DNA of 26,966 nucleotides from JAZRGE01 sp045644025 (GCA_045644025.1 JAZRGE010000078.1:1-26966); one strand, 5' to 3'. Shown: positions 1 through 8,545, counted from the first letter of the stretch. The notes: generated by a model from the sequence alone, not told the origin. A program made the numbers and translations.

Positions 1-300
1 GTGTTGGAATTTTCCATTATGGATAGCAGCAAGAAATTGGATTTTTGGGAGAAAAACGTTTTTATTACCCACGGCCATCATCTTGAAAATGAACCGAGGG
101 GCGCACAAAAAGGAGACGCGGTGTTCTATGGGCATACCCACGTTCCTGCTTTTGAGGAAAAAGACGGCATAGTTTACATAAACCCTGGTTCGGTTTCCAT
201 TCCCAAAAACGGCTCCCATAGGGGATATATATTGTTCGACGGATCCAAGATCGAGTTTAAGGATATGGAAATGAATGTGATCGAGGAAAAGAATATATGA
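1..300 (+). CDS. yfcE: YfcE/MJ0936-family phosphodiesterase, C-terminal part (5' end outside window)
   Basis: This is the last 99 codons of a metallophosphoesterase, ending in TGA. The reading frame is open to the left edge, so the GTG at base 1 is probably internal. Visible metal-site motifs are THGHH near residue 24, GHTH near residue 45 and NPGS near residue 62, in the order and spacing of the YfcE/MJ0936 family of small calcineurin-like phosphodiesterases. Family members are about 160-185 residues, so the missing N-terminal half should carry the first metal ligands (DxH and GD motifs). They are cytoplasmic two-metal enzymes that cleave phosphodiester test substrates; the physiological substrate is generally unknown. 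The gene is followed at once by a strong terminator, so it ends its transcription unit. The family is clear; the specific substrate cannot be read. Confidence 0.82.
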   Translation: MLEFSIMDSSKKLDFWEKNVFITHGHHLENEPRGAQKGDAVFYGHTHVPAFEEKDGIVYINPGSVSIPKNGSHRGYILFDGSKIEFKDMEMNVIEEKNI

Positions 301-302
301 TG

Positions 303-334
303 AAAAGCCGAGCCGAAAGTGCTCGGCTTTTTTA
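303..334 (+). terminator. Rho-independent terminator after the phosphodiesterase gene
   Basis: The arms AAAGCCGAGC (304-313) and GCTCGGCTTT (321-330) form a perfect 10-bp stem with a 7-base loop, and the T run continues to 334. It starts two bases after the stop codon. Confidence 0.93.
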
Positions 335-368
335 TTGGAATATCAATATAGTCCATATTTTATGCGAC

Positions 369-382
369 AGATATATATATCT
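369..382. repeat. 14-base palindrome upstream of the GH2 gene
   Basis: AGATATATATATCT is a perfect palindrome in the AT-rich 144-base gap between the terminator at 303-334 and the GH2 gene. It could be an operator for sugar control of the GH2 gene, but alternating AT is low-complexity and palindromic by nature. I see no convincing -35/-10 pair in this gap. Confidence 0.25.
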
Positions 383-444
383 TTTTTTAAGATAAAGTGA
401 TACAAATAGAGTAGAAGTTTTTATAAAAAACGGAGGTATGCACT

Positions 445-2769
445 TTGAAAACGAGAAGAATTTCGCTTAGCGGTGATTGGAAATTGGCCTATGCCCAGCA
501 TGGCAGCCATTCCGACTACACATCTTCGGCTCAGATTACCGAAGAAGTAATTCCCGCAAAGGTTCCCGGCACTATCGAGCTGGATCTTTTTGCGGCAGGC
601 AAGGTGGAGGATCTGTTTTTCGGCACCAATCCCGATAAGATTCGTCGCCTTACCGAAAGATTGCATTGCTACTATTTCAGAAATTTCAACGTGGATAATA
701 TCGAGAGCGCGCCAATTCTTCGCTTTGAAGGTTTGGATTGCTATGCCGATGTGTTCATTAACGGCCAAAAAGTCGGATCCTTTGATAATATGCTGGTGGA
801 GCACGAAGTGGATATTTCCGATGCCCTGAAAATAGGCGCAAACGAGATTTTCGTGCATATAAAGCCTGCTGTTGTGGAAGCACAGAAATATGATTACAAC
901 CCCCTCATAAATGCAGGCCCCACAGCCTACGAACAGCTCTACGTTCGCAAGCCTGCACATATGTTTGGCTGGGATATTCTGCCTCGCTATGTTTCAGCCG
1001 GTATATGGAAACCGGTTGACATAATTTTCGAAGAAAAAGAAGGTATCAAGGAGTTTTATCTCAACACCACCGAGACCTTCGATAACAACCATTGGGCATC
1101 CATTCAGTTCTTCTATAAGCTCAAGGCTGATATTGTCGGCGGCGAAACGCTGACTCTTAAGGGCGTTTGTAAGAACAGCGTTGTGGAGGAAAAATGGTAT
1201 CTCTGTTTCTCGGCAGGTATGCATCCCTTCCGCATTGAGAATCCCGAGCTTTGGTGGCCACGCAGCTATGGCGAACCTAATCAGTATGAATGGGAGCTTA
1301 TTTTCGAGCGAGACGGTGAAGTGATCGAAAGCCTTAAGTTCACCCAGGGTGTGCGCGAGTGCCATTTGGATGCTACCGAGATTATCGATGACGATGGCAA
1401 GGGTGAGTTCCAATTCTTTGTGAACGGCCAGCCTATCTATTGCAAGGGAACCAATTGGGTTGCTGCCGATCCTTTCCACTCCCGTGATAAAGAGCGCATT
1501 CCTGCGATGCTGCAGTGCGCCGTGGATTGCAACTGTAATATGATCCGTTGTTGGGGCGGCAATGTTTATGAAGACGATCTTTTCTATGAGATATGCGATA
1601 GGGAAGGTATTATGGTCTGGCAGGATTTTGGTATGGCCTGCGCCAAGCATCCCCAGGATCCGGAGTTTCTTGCCCGAATGAGAGAAGAAGCCATAAAGGT
1701 TGTAAAAAGGCTTCGCCACCATGCTTGTATCACCCTTTGGGCGGGCGATAACGAAAGCGACTGCCGCTGGCTTTATTGGGAAACTCTTCGTGTGGATCCC
1801 AATAAAAACAAGATTACCCGCCAGGTGTTGCCCGACGTTCTTTTCGAAGAAGATCCCTGCCGCTCCTATCTGCCCAGCTCACCCTACGTTTCTCCCTTGA
1901 TCAACAAGCTGGGTTGGAAATATAAGCCCGAGGAGCATTATTATGGCTGGGGCACCTTCTATAAGGATATGGACACACTCACCAGGAGATTTAAGTTTGT
2001 GAGCGAATTCGGTATAATGTCGTCCCCTTCGCCCGATAGCATTAAGAAGTTTATTTCCCCCGAATATCTTTGGAACAATAAGGGTGAAAACGATGAATGG
2101 GCGCTCCATTCCACCTCATCCATTCCCGAATTCCGGAGCGGCCAGGAAAAGGCCTTCCGCATAGGCGTGCACCACAAAAATATCGGTATGCTTTTCGATG
2201 AACCTGCCAACAGTTTGGCCGATTTCGCACGTAAGGGTCAGATACACCAGATGGAAGGTATGAAGTATACCGTGGAGTACTACCGCGCTCGCAAGTGGGA
2301 TAAGACCGGTATCCTTTGGTGGAATCTTATGGATGGATGGCCCCAGTTCTCCGATGCGGTGATAGATTATTATTTCGATAAGAAATTGGCTTTCTACGGA
2401 ATGGCAGTTTCTCAGGAAGACGTCTGCGTAGTCATGCTCGATGAAAAGGATAAAAAGCATTCCGTGGTTCTTTGCAACGATACCTGCAAAGAGGTTAACA
2501 TAACATTTTCTGTGAAGGATATTGATACAGGCGAAATTCTTGCATCGGGAAAGGCATTTGTGCCCGCCAACTATAAATCGCAGATTGCGGAAATTCCTGC
2601 AACAGAAGGTAAGCGCTTCCTGCTTATTGAATGGAGCGGCGATGTTGAAGGAAAGAATCACTTTATGGATGCCAAGAGAGAAAAGATCAACCTTGATTGG
2701 TATCTTGAAAGGCTTCGCAAAACAGGAATATATACAGAATGGTTTGCCAAGCAGGATAATTGGGATTAA
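445..2769 (+). CDS. Glycoside hydrolase family 2, beta-mannosidase-like, cytoplasmic
   Basis: This 774-residue GH2 enzyme should remove terminal beta-mannosyl residues from oligosaccharides. The N-terminal jelly-roll shows LSGDWKL and the motif run IELDLFAAGKVEDLFFGTN (residues 44-62), typical of beta-mannosidases. A middle sandwich domain follows, then the TIM barrel. The predicted acid/base is E437 in LWAGDNES, and the nucleophile is E521 in FVSEFG. Both are the family-diagnostic positions, and the length is close to the usual 800-860 residues. No signal peptide is visible, so it probably works in the cytoplasm on imported sugars. The start is a TTG: GGAGG at 432-436 lies 8 bases upstream, while the ATG at 438 is in another frame. 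The gene stands alone, with no transporter or regulator beside it. Exact sugar specificity is inferred from motifs only. Confidence 0.88.
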   Translation: MKTRRISLSGDWKLAYAQHGSHSDYTSSAQITEEVIPAKVPGTIELDLFAAGKVEDLFFGTNPDKIRRLTERLHCYYFRNFNVDNIESAPILRFEGLDCYADVFINGQKVGSFDNMLVEHEVDISDALKIGANEIFVHIKPAVVEAQKYDYNPLINAGPTAYEQLYVRKPAHMFGWDILPRYVSAGIWKPVDIIFEEKEGIKEFYLNTTETFDNNHWASIQFFYKLKADIVGGETLTLKGVCKNSVVEEKWYLCFSAGMHPFRIENPELWWPRSYGEPNQYEWELIFERDGEVIESLKFTQGVRECHLDATEIIDDDGKGEFQFFVNGQPIYCKGTNWVAADPFHSRDKERIPAMLQCAVDCNCNMIRCWGGNVYEDDLFYEICDREGIMVWQDFGMACAKHPQDPEFLARMREEAIKVVKRLRHHACITLWAGDNESDCRWLYWETLRVDPNKNKITRQVLPDVLFEEDPCRSYLPSSPYVSPLINKLGWKYKPEEHYYGWGTFYKDMDTLTRRFKFVSEFGIMSSPSPDSIKKFISPEYLWNNKGENDEWALHSTSSIPEFRSGQEKAFRIGVHHKNIGMLFDEPANSLADFARKGQIHQMEGMKYTVEYYRARKWDKTGILWWNLMDGWPQFSDAVIDYYFDKKLAFYGMAVSQEDVCVVMLDEKDKKHSVVLCNDTCKEVNITFSVKDIDTGEILASGKAFVPANYKSQIAEIPATEGKRFLLIEWSGDVEGKNHFMDAKREKINLDWYLERLRKTGIYTEWFAKQDNWD

Positions 2770-2780
2770 AGTAAAAAACA

Positions 2781-2815
2781 AAAAAGCCCGAGGTGAAGCC
2801 CTCGATCTTTTTGTT
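2781..2815. terminator. Bidirectional terminator between the GH2 gene and rpe
   Basis: The arms CGAGG (2789-2793) and CCTCG (2800-2804) enclose a 6-base loop. An A run lies to the left (2775-2785) and a T run to the right (2808-2812). It can therefore end the GH2 message on the plus strand and the rpe message on the minus strand. The stem is short, but the placement between two convergent genes supports it. Confidence 0.7.
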
Positions 2816-2827
2816 TACATAAAATTA

Positions 2828-3472
2828 TCACAGGCTTTGGAGAAACTTTACTCTGTCGGCCATATCTTCGGCGCCAAAGATGTAGCTGCCTGCCACCAGT
2901 ACGGTGGCTCCTGCCTTGGCGGCAAGGGGGGCAGTCTCGGCGTTTATTCCGCCATCAATTTCTATTTCCACATTCAGCCCAAGGCGGTTGATCTCAGCAC
3001 TGAGCGCGGCCACCTTTTCCAGAGATTCGGGCATAAATTTCTGGCCGCCGAAGCCCGGCTCCACGCTCATCACCAGCACCATATCGCAAAGGGGGAGCAG
3101 GGGAAATATCTCCTCGGCCTTAGTGGCAGGTTTTATGGTGATATAGGGCTTGCAACCAAGGGAACGTATCTTTTTGAGAGTTTCGGCATTATCCGAGCCC
3201 GCCTCGTAGTGGAAACCCAGCCACGTGGCTTGCTTGGCAAAAACATCGATATATCTGTGGGGCTTTTCTATCATCAGATGCACGTCCAGAGGAATATCCG
3301 TGTGCTTGGCAACGCAATCTATCACGGGCGTGCCAAAGGAGATGTTGGGCACAAAAAGCCCATCCATCACGTCCATATGCAGCATATCCAAGCCGGCGGA
3401 TTTGAGCACAGCCAGATCATCCTTAAGAGTTAAATAATCGGCCGCCAAGACCGAAGCAGAAACCTTTGCCAT
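2828..3472 (-). CDS. rpe: Ribulose-phosphate 3-epimerase
   Basis: This enzyme interconverts D-ribulose 5-phosphate and D-xylulose 5-phosphate in the pentose phosphate pathway. The 214-residue protein is a full-length TIM barrel. Metal and catalytic motifs are all present: H32 and D34 in LHMDVMDG, H65 in LDVHLM, SVEPGFGGQKF near residues 136-146, and D173 in EIDGGIN with the GSYIF phosphate-binding region near the end. The frame is open 15 codons further upstream, but ATG at 3472 is chosen because MAKVSASVLAADY is the family N-terminus and AAAGGAG lies about 9 bases upstream. In Bacillus the gene follows rsgA/cpgA. Here it sits on the opposite strand at the other end of the same block, under its own promoter. 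Confidence 0.95.
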   Translation of the reverse strand: MAKVSASVLAADYLTLKDDLAVLKSAGLDMLHMDVMDGLFVPNISFGTPVIDCVAKHTDIPLDVHLMIEKPHRYIDVFAKQATWLGFHYEAGSDNAETLKKIRSLGCKPYITIKPATKAEEIFPLLPLCDMVLVMSVEPGFGGQKFMPESLEKVAALSAEINRLGLNVEIEIDGGINAETAPLAAKAGATVLVAGSYIFGAEDMADRVKFLQSL

Positions 3473-3504
3473 AATTTTTCGCTCCTTTTTAGGGGGATAA
3501 CTTG

Positions 3505-3533
3505 ATTTTATCAGCATTTTTCCTTTTAGTCAA
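3505..3533 (-). promoter_or_regulatory. Promoter of rpe
   Basis: On the minus strand, TTGACT (3533-3528), a 17-base spacer and TAAAAT (3510-3505) form a near-consensus housekeeping promoter. TG sits one base before the -10, an extended -10 element. It lies just upstream of the rpe Shine-Dalgarno and is back to back with the yicC promoter. Confidence 0.8.
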
Positions 3534-3556
3534 GAGTGGTAAATGCAAGCGTTTTG

Positions 3557-3585
3557 TTGACAAATCGGTACATAGTTGATATAAT
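3557..3585 (+). promoter_or_regulatory. Promoter of the yicC-rsgA operon
   Basis: TTGACA (3557-3562), a 17-base spacer and TATAAT (3580-3585) match consensus at all twelve positions, and TG precedes the -10 by one base. The predicted RNA start near 3592 gives a leader of about 30 bases before yicC. It probably drives the whole downstream block. Confidence 0.9.
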
Positions 3586-3622
3586 ACTAGATATTTATTT
3601 ATATACAATGGGAGAGTTGTGT

Positions 3623-4501
3623 ATGGTCAGAAGTATGACAGGCTACGGCAGAGCACAAATTGCCGGTAAGATATGCGATGCCACGGTGGAGATAAAATCG
3701 GTGAATCACCGCTATTTTGAGTTCTCGGCCAGGTATCCCAAAAACTGCGCTTTTTTGGAAGAAAAGCTTAAGAGCTACGTGCAGTCGAGAGTATCCAGAG
3801 GTAAGGTAGACGTTTACGTGAGCCTCGATTTTTATGAGAGTGATGATGTCTCGGTGGAGCTTAATCGCGCCTATGCCGATTCCTACGTGGCGGCGGCCAG
3901 ATCTATTGCCGATATCTATTCGCTGGAGAATGATATCACAGCATCGGTCATTGCCCGCAATCCCGAAGTCTTCACCGTGAAGAAATCCATCATCTCGGAA
4001 GAGGAGATATGGGCCGATGTGGAGAAAGCTCTTTCTTCCGCTGTGGATAATTTTATCCGCATGCGCGAAGTTGAGGGTGAAAGGCTCAAGGCCGACGTTG
4101 TGGGCCGTACCCAGACTATTCTGGCCTTTGTGGAAAGCGTGGAGGAAATGAATCCCCAAACCGTTGCCGCTTATAGAGAGCGCCTTTATGCCAAGATAAA
4201 AGAAGTGTTGGGCAGCGTGGAGGTAGATGAGCAAAGAGTCATCACCGAAGTTGCTCTCTTTGCCGATAAGGTGGCTGTGGATGAGGAAACGGTTCGCCTG
4301 CGCAGCCACATAAAGCAGTTCACCTCTCTTATGGATAAGGATGAAGCCGTGGGCCGAAAGCTGGATTTCATCGTTCAGGAAATGAACCGCGAGGCCAACA
4401 CGATCGGTTCTAAATCCCAGAATGCTCAGTTGCAGATGGTGGTTGTGAATATCAAGGCCGAGATAGAAAAGATCAGAGAACAGATTCAGAATATGGAGTA
4501 G
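3623..4501 (+). CDS. yicC: YicC/YloC-family endoribonuclease
   Basis: This 292-residue protein belongs to the YicC family, cytoplasmic endoribonucleases. E. coli YicC affects small-RNA turnover; the Bacillus ortholog is YloC. The family N-terminus MVRSMTGYGRAQ is present, followed by VEIKSVNHRYFE, and the conserved C-terminal DUF1732 motif EMNREANTIGSKSQ lies around residues 253-266. The frame opens 29 codons earlier, but ATG at 3623 is chosen because GGAGAG (3611-3616) lies 6 bases upstream and the upstream codons cover the promoter. It is the first gene of the operon, 3 bases before remA, the conserved Bacillota arrangement. Confidence 0.93.
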   Translation: MVRSMTGYGRAQIAGKICDATVEIKSVNHRYFEFSARYPKNCAFLEEKLKSYVQSRVSRGKVDVYVSLDFYESDDVSVELNRAYADSYVAAARSIADIYSLENDITASVIARNPEVFTVKKSIISEEEIWADVEKALSSAVDNFIRMREVEGERLKADVVGRTQTILAFVESVEEMNPQTVAAYRERLYAKIKEVLGSVEVDEQRVITEVALFADKVAVDEETVRLRSHIKQFTSLMDKDEAVGRKLDFIVQEMNREANTIGSKSQNAQLQMVVVNIKAEIEKIREQIQNME

Positions 4502-4504
4502 GCT

Positions 4505-4777
4505 ATGAAACTTATCAATATCGGTTTTGGAAATCTTGTCTCTTCTGTCCGCATTGTGGCAGTGGTGAGTCCCGAATCGGCCCCCATTAAGCGAATCGTG
4601 CAGGATGCAAAGGAAAAGGGTATGCTGGTGGATGCCACCCAAGGTAGGCGCACACGTGCCGTAATCGTCACCGATAGTGGCCACATAATTCTCACATATC
4701 TGCCTGCCGATAAGGTTTCGGCCAGAATGAACGATGAAGCCGAAATCCTGCCCTACGACGAGGAGGAAGATCAATGA
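4505..4777 (+). CDS. remA: RemA/DUF370 family DNA-binding regulator
   Basis: This small protein of 90 residues begins MKLINIGFGNLVSSVRIVAV, the signature of the DUF370/RemA family. In Bacillus subtilis RemA is a DNA-binding activator of extracellular matrix and osmoprotection genes. The central region (PIKRIVQDAKEKGMLVDATQGRRTRAVI) is the conserved core, and the tail is acidic (YDEEEDQ). It sits between yicC and gmk as in many Bacillota. Its stop overlaps the gmk start as ATGA, which suggests translational coupling. The targets in this organism are unknown; there is no biofilm gene in the window. Confidence 0.93.
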   Translation: MKLINIGFGNLVSSVRIVAVVSPESAPIKRIVQDAKEKGMLVDATQGRRTRAVIVTDSGHIILTYLPADKVSARMNDEAEILPYDEEEDQ

Positions 4778-5415
4778 GCCAAGGCAAACTTTTTATTATT
4801 TCGGGCCCATCGGGCGGAGGAAAGGACACAGTTCTTAAAGAACTGTTCAGGATAATGCCCGATATCAATCTTTCTAAGTCTTATATCACTCGTCCCAAGA
4901 GGCCGGGAGATGAACAAAAGCCCAAATACTGCTTTATCTCCAAGGAAGAATTTCTGGAGAAATTGGAAGCAGGGGAGTTTTTGGAATACAACGAATATAT
5001 GGGGAATTACTACGGCACACCCCGCACTCCTATCGAAGAATCTGTTTCTTCGGGCAGAGATATCGTGCTGGAAATAGATATCAACGGTGCCCACAAAGTG
5101 AAGGAGCAGATGCCCGAAGCTGTGGGAATCTTTATTGCTCCGCCTTCCTTTGCCGTGCTTAAAGGCCGCCTTTTGGGCCGCAGCAGCGAAAGTGAAGAGC
5201 AGGTGGCTGGCAGAATGCGCCAGGCTGTGGAAGAAATGAAGCACGCCGAAGAATACGACTACGTGGTAGTCAACGATCAAGGTAAGGTAGAAGAATGCGC
5301 TCGCCGCATTTCGGATATAATTCTCGGAAACTACGAGAATAAAGCAGACAGCGAAAAAATAAAAACAAATTTGATAAAAGAGGTAATTAAAGATGTTGAA
5401 TCCGTCAATTGGTAA
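4774..5415 (+). CDS. gmk: Guanylate kinase
   Basis: This enzyme phosphorylates GMP to GDP with ATP in the cytoplasm, on the path to GTP and (p)ppGpp. The 213 residues match the family length of about 200-215. The P-loop is GPSGGGKDT (residues 11-19); Asp replaces the commoner Gly or Ser after the lysine. The GMP-binding region follows (SYITRPKRPGDEQ, then EFLEYNEYMGNYYGTP), and the lid-region arginines are in RLLGRSSESEEQVAGRM. The start overlaps the remA stop (ATGA). The last 23 bases overlap the rpoZ start, so the three genes are probably translationally linked. Confidence 0.95.
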   Translation: MSQGKLFIISGPSGGGKDTVLKELFRIMPDINLSKSYITRPKRPGDEQKPKYCFISKEEFLEKLEAGEFLEYNEYMGNYYGTPRTPIEESVSSGRDIVLEIDINGAHKVKEQMPEAVGIFIAPPSFAVLKGRLLGRSSESEEQVAGRMRQAVEEMKHAEEYDYVVVNDQGKVEECARRISDIILGNYENKADSEKIKTNLIKEVIKDVESVNW

Positions 5416-5578
5416 ACTCATTAAGGCTTACGACAGCCGCTACAAGTTGGTTCGCGATGTTGCTAATCGCGCTCGCAGGATCTCCGAAAATGCCGAAAAG
5501 GATAATGATATCCTTGTGGAGAAGCCCGTTACTCTGGCTATCGATGAGATCGCCGCAGTTAAGTGCCAGGAGGCATAA
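5393..5578 (+). CDS. rpoZ: DNA-directed RNA polymerase omega subunit
   Basis: This protein of 61 residues is the omega subunit, which chaperones the beta-prime subunit of RNA polymerase. The sequence MLNPSIGKLIKAYDSRYKLV, then VANRARRI and the later KPVTLAIDEIA, is the typical short Bacillota omega. ATG at 5393 lies inside the end of gmk, with an AGAGG-type site about 10 bases upstream. In Bacillus, coaBC lies between rpoZ and priA; here a 35-base gap leads directly to priA. Confidence 0.92.
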   Translation: MLNPSIGKLIKAYDSRYKLVRDVANRARRISENAEKDNDILVEKPVTLAIDEIAAVKCQEA

Positions 5579-5613
5579 TTTTACCGAAATAATCTAAGGG
5601 GGGAGGCTTGTCG

Positions 5614-8061
5614 GTGAACAGGGAGTTAACAGCGAGAATTGCCATTGAGCAGACTGCTCTGAGTTTCGACAAGCCCTACGATTATTCTGTGCCGCCCGAG
5701 ATGCAGATTTCGTTAAAGCCGGGTTGCCGAGTTGCAGTCCCCTTTGGCCGATCCAATCGCCGCAGGGTGGGAATCGTGCTGGAAGTTTTTGAATCCAATG
5801 AAAAAAGAGAGTTAAAACCCGTTTTGCAGCAGATAGATCCGGAACCGATTTTAGATGATGAAATGCTCAAATTGGCCGATTATCTGCACAACACGGTGTT
5901 TTGCACCTATTTCGATGCGGTAAAAGCAATGCTTCCTGCAGGTATCACCCATAAGATGTCGGTGGTCTATTCTGTGGCCGAGAGTGCCGAATCCGCTGAT
6001 GCCGATACATCTCAAAAGCAGATACTGCAGATATTGGCAATGGCTAAAAAGCCGCTCACAGCTTCTAAAATAGGCGAGCAGGCAGGCCTTAGCGATGCCA
6101 CACCTATTCTTGATGCGATGGTGAAGCAAGGGTTTTTGCGCCGAGAAGATGTAGCTGTGCGCAGGATGAATGATGCCACCATAAAAATGGTGAGCCTTGT
6201 GGACCCCGCTTTTGATCCTTCCTCGATAAAATTATCTCCTAAGCAGGCCGAAGTAGCCAACCTTCTTTTGCAGGTGGGCACGGCTTCGGTTAAGGAAATA
6301 TGCTATTTTGCAGGTGTCACACCCGTTGTGGTGAACGGCCTTGTGAAAAAAGGTATTGCCAGGCTTTATGATGAAGAAACTCTGCACAATGAATATATCC
6401 AAGGGCAGGGCAGGCAGACCGAAATAACACTCACCGATATGCAGAACAGGGAGTATCTGCGGCTTAAAGAAGCTGCGGAATCCCCCAAAGGGGAAACAGC
6501 CCTGCTCTTCGGTATCACGGGCAGCGGAAAGACACAGGTTTTTTTGAAGCTTGTGGACGACGCAATAAATGCCGATAAGGGTGTTATAGTGCTTGTGCCC
6601 GAAATTGCCTTAACCCCGCAAACTCTTTCTATCTTCAACAGCCGCTACGGTGATAAGGTGGCGGTGTTCCACAGCGCTATGTCTATGGGCAGGAGAATGG
6701 ACGAATGGAAGAGGGTGAAGAGCGGGCAGGCAAGAATTGCTATCGGCACGCGTTCGGCTGTGTTTGCACCCGTGCAGAATCTGGGCCTTATTGTGATGGA
6801 CGAAGAGCAGGAGCATACCTATAAATCGGAGCAGAATCCGCGCTATCACGCAAGAGACGTGGCCCGTTTCCGCGGAGCCTATCACTCGGCGTTGGTGCTG
6901 TTGGCTTCTGCCACACCTTCTATGGAAAGCTATAGTCTTGCCCAAAGCGGCAAGTATATTTTAAGCAAGCTCACCCAGCGCTACGGCAAGGCCGTGTTGC
7001 CCGATGTTGTCACCGTGGATATGCGCAATGAGCTTGCCGCAGGCAACACAGGCTCAATAAGCCGCTATCTGCGCGAAGAGATTTCCCGCACGTTGGAAAG
7101 CGGTAATCAAGCAATAATATTGCTTAATCGCAGAGGGCACAATACTTTTGTTAGTTGCCCTTCTTGCGGATACGTGGATAATTGTGATAATTGCAGCATT
7201 TCTATGACTTATCATTCCGCCAATAAGCGAATGGTGTGCCACTATTGCGGAGAGACACGTCCTGTACCCGAAAAATGCCCTGTGTGCGGCAATGTGCACA
7301 TGAAATTTATGGGAGCAGGCACTCAAAGGGTGGAAGAAGAGCTTAATCTCCTTTTCCCCGATGCAGGCGTGCTTCGCATGGATTCCGACAGCACTATGAC
7401 ACGCGGAGCCTATGAAGAAGGTTTTAGTCGCTTCGCAAAGGGCAAATATAAAATACTGCTGGGCACCCAGATGGTGGCCAAAGGCTTAGATTTCAGCAAG
7501 GTCACACTTGTGGGTGTGCTGAACGCCGCAGGTTGCAGCACAGGCGAGGATTATCGTGCCTTTGAGCGCTCGTTTTCTTTGCTCACCCAGGTGGTGGGCC
7601 GCTCGGGCAGGGGAGACACCCCGGGCACCGCTGTGATTCAGACTTGGGAGCCCGAACTGAAATTGATCGAGCTTGCCAAGGAGCAGGACTACGAAGCCTT
7701 CTACAACACCGAAATACTCACCCGAAAGCTTATGGCTTATCCGCCCTATTGCAATATGGTGATGGTTGGAGTTGTGGGGGCAGACAGAAGCCGTGCTCAA
7801 GCTAAAGCTCAAGGCATATTTGCGGCTGTAAAGCAGCTTGCCGAAAGCGAATACAGCGATGTGAAGATGGTGATATTAGGCCCTTCTGCCGCTGCTGTGC
7901 CTAAGGTTGGCGGCAAATATCGCTTCAGAATGCTCATTAAATGCCGAAGCGGCCCCAGATTCAGGGAGATGCTGCGCAAGGCAATTGATATAGATAATAA
8001 AAAGGATTCCGCTTCGGGAGTCAGCGTGTTTGTTGATGTTAATCCCGAGACGATAATATGA
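5614..8061 (+). CDS. priA: Primosomal replication restart helicase PriA
   Basis: PriA is a superfamily 2 3'-5' DNA helicase that recognises stalled forks and reloads the replisome. The protein has about 815 residues. Order, numbered from the upstream TTG codon: an N-terminal fork-binding domain (about 1-110), a winged-helix segment (about 135-260), Walker A GITGSGKT (302-309), Walker B MDEEQ (397-401), and a zinc-binding insert with eight cysteines (C517, C520, C526, C529, C544, C547, C557, C560) for two zinc ions. The motif GTQMVAKGLDF and a C-terminal domain follow. Two starts are possible: TTG 5608 and GTG 5614. GTG is preferred because GGAGG (5602-5606) is 7 bases from it but only 1 base from TTG. 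It is followed 12 bases later by def. Confidence 0.95.
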   Translation: MNRELTARIAIEQTALSFDKPYDYSVPPEMQISLKPGCRVAVPFGRSNRRRVGIVLEVFESNEKRELKPVLQQIDPEPILDDEMLKLADYLHNTVFCTYFDAVKAMLPAGITHKMSVVYSVAESAESADADTSQKQILQILAMAKKPLTASKIGEQAGLSDATPILDAMVKQGFLRREDVAVRRMNDATIKMVSLVDPAFDPSSIKLSPKQAEVANLLLQVGTASVKEICYFAGVTPVVVNGLVKKGIARLYDEETLHNEYIQGQGRQTEITLTDMQNREYLRLKEAAESPKGETALLFGITGSGKTQVFLKLVDDAINADKGVIVLVPEIALTPQTLSIFNSRYGDKVAVFHSAMSMGRRMDEWKRVKSGQARIAIGTRSAVFAPVQNLGLIVMDEEQEHTYKSEQNPRYHARDVARFRGAYHSALVLLASATPSMESYSLAQSGKYILSKLTQRYGKAVLPDVVTVDMRNELAAGNTGSISRYLREEISRTLESGNQAIILLNRRGHNTFVSCPSCGYVDNCDNCSISMTYHSANKRMVCHYCGETRPVPEKCPVCGNVHMKFMGAGTQRVEEELNLLFPDAGVLRMDSDSTMTRGAYEEGFSRFAKGKYKILLGTQMVAKGLDFSKVTLVGVLNAAGCSTGEDYRAFERSFSLLTQVVGRSGRGDTPGTAVIQTWEPELKLIELAKEQDYEAFYNTEILTRKLMAYPPYCNMVMVGVVGADRSRAQAKAQGIFAAVKQLAESEYSDVKMVILGPSAAAVPKVGGKYRFRMLIKCRSGPRFREMLRKAIDIDNKKDSASGVSVFVDVNPETII

Positions 8062-8073
8062 AAGGTTGATTAT

Positions 8074-8541
8074 ATGGCTATTCGCAACATTGTGAAGGAT
8101 GGCGACGAAGTTCTGGCAAAGAAGTGCCGTGTTGTTACAGATTTCGATGATAGATTGGCACAGCTTCTGGATGATATGGCCGATACTTTGATAGAAGCCG
8201 ATGGGTGCGGCTTGGCCGCTCCCCAGGTGGGCATACTCAAAAGGATATGCCTTGTGGATGTGGGCGATGGCCTTATCGAACTTATTAATCCCGAGATCAT
8301 CAAGGCTTCGGGCAGCCAGAAGGAGATAGAAGGTTGCCTTTCCTGCCCCGGTGTGTGGGGATATACAAAGCGACCCATGAAGGTGACAGTGAAGGCGCAG
8401 GATCGCAACGGAAACGAATTCACCGTGAGCGGAGAAGGCCTTAAGGCTCGCGCATTCTGCCACGAAATAGATCATCTGGATGGCACCCTTTTCAAGGAAA
8501 AGGTTGTTGAGTTTGTGAATTTAGAGGAAAACGGAGACTAA
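8074..8541 (+). CDS. def: Peptide deformylase
   Basis: This metalloenzyme removes the formyl group from the N-terminal methionine of new proteins. All three family motifs are present: GCGLAAPQ (residues 44-51), EGCLS (86-90, metal ligand C88) and HEIDH (130-134, ligands H130 and H134, catalytic E131). At 155 residues it is a compact form. The start ATG 8074 has AAAGG about 8 bases upstream. It lies directly before fmt, which does the opposite reaction on initiator tRNA, a strongly conserved pairing. Confidence 0.96.
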   Translation: MAIRNIVKDGDEVLAKKCRVVTDFDDRLAQLLDDMADTLIEADGCGLAAPQVGILKRICLVDVGDGLIELINPEIIKASGSQKEIEGCLSCPGVWGYTKRPMKVTVKAQDRNGNEFTVSGEGLKARAFCHEIDHLDGTLFKEKVVEFVNLEENGD

Positions 8542-8545
8542 CAGT

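Noticed and set aside
2522..3433. Plus-strand open frame of 303 codons across the end of the GH2 gene and opposite rpe
   Set aside because: It crosses a terminator hairpin and overlaps two well-supported genes in other frames; composition is that of a shadow frame.
3599..4774. Minus-strand open frame of 391 codons opposite yicC and remA
   Set aside because: Both sense genes are clear family members, and the antisense product has no motif or ribosome-binding site.
7147..7290. Cysteine-rich segment as a separate zinc-finger gene
   Set aside because: The eight cysteines are the normal zinc-binding insert of PriA and lie in the same frame as the helicase motifs.
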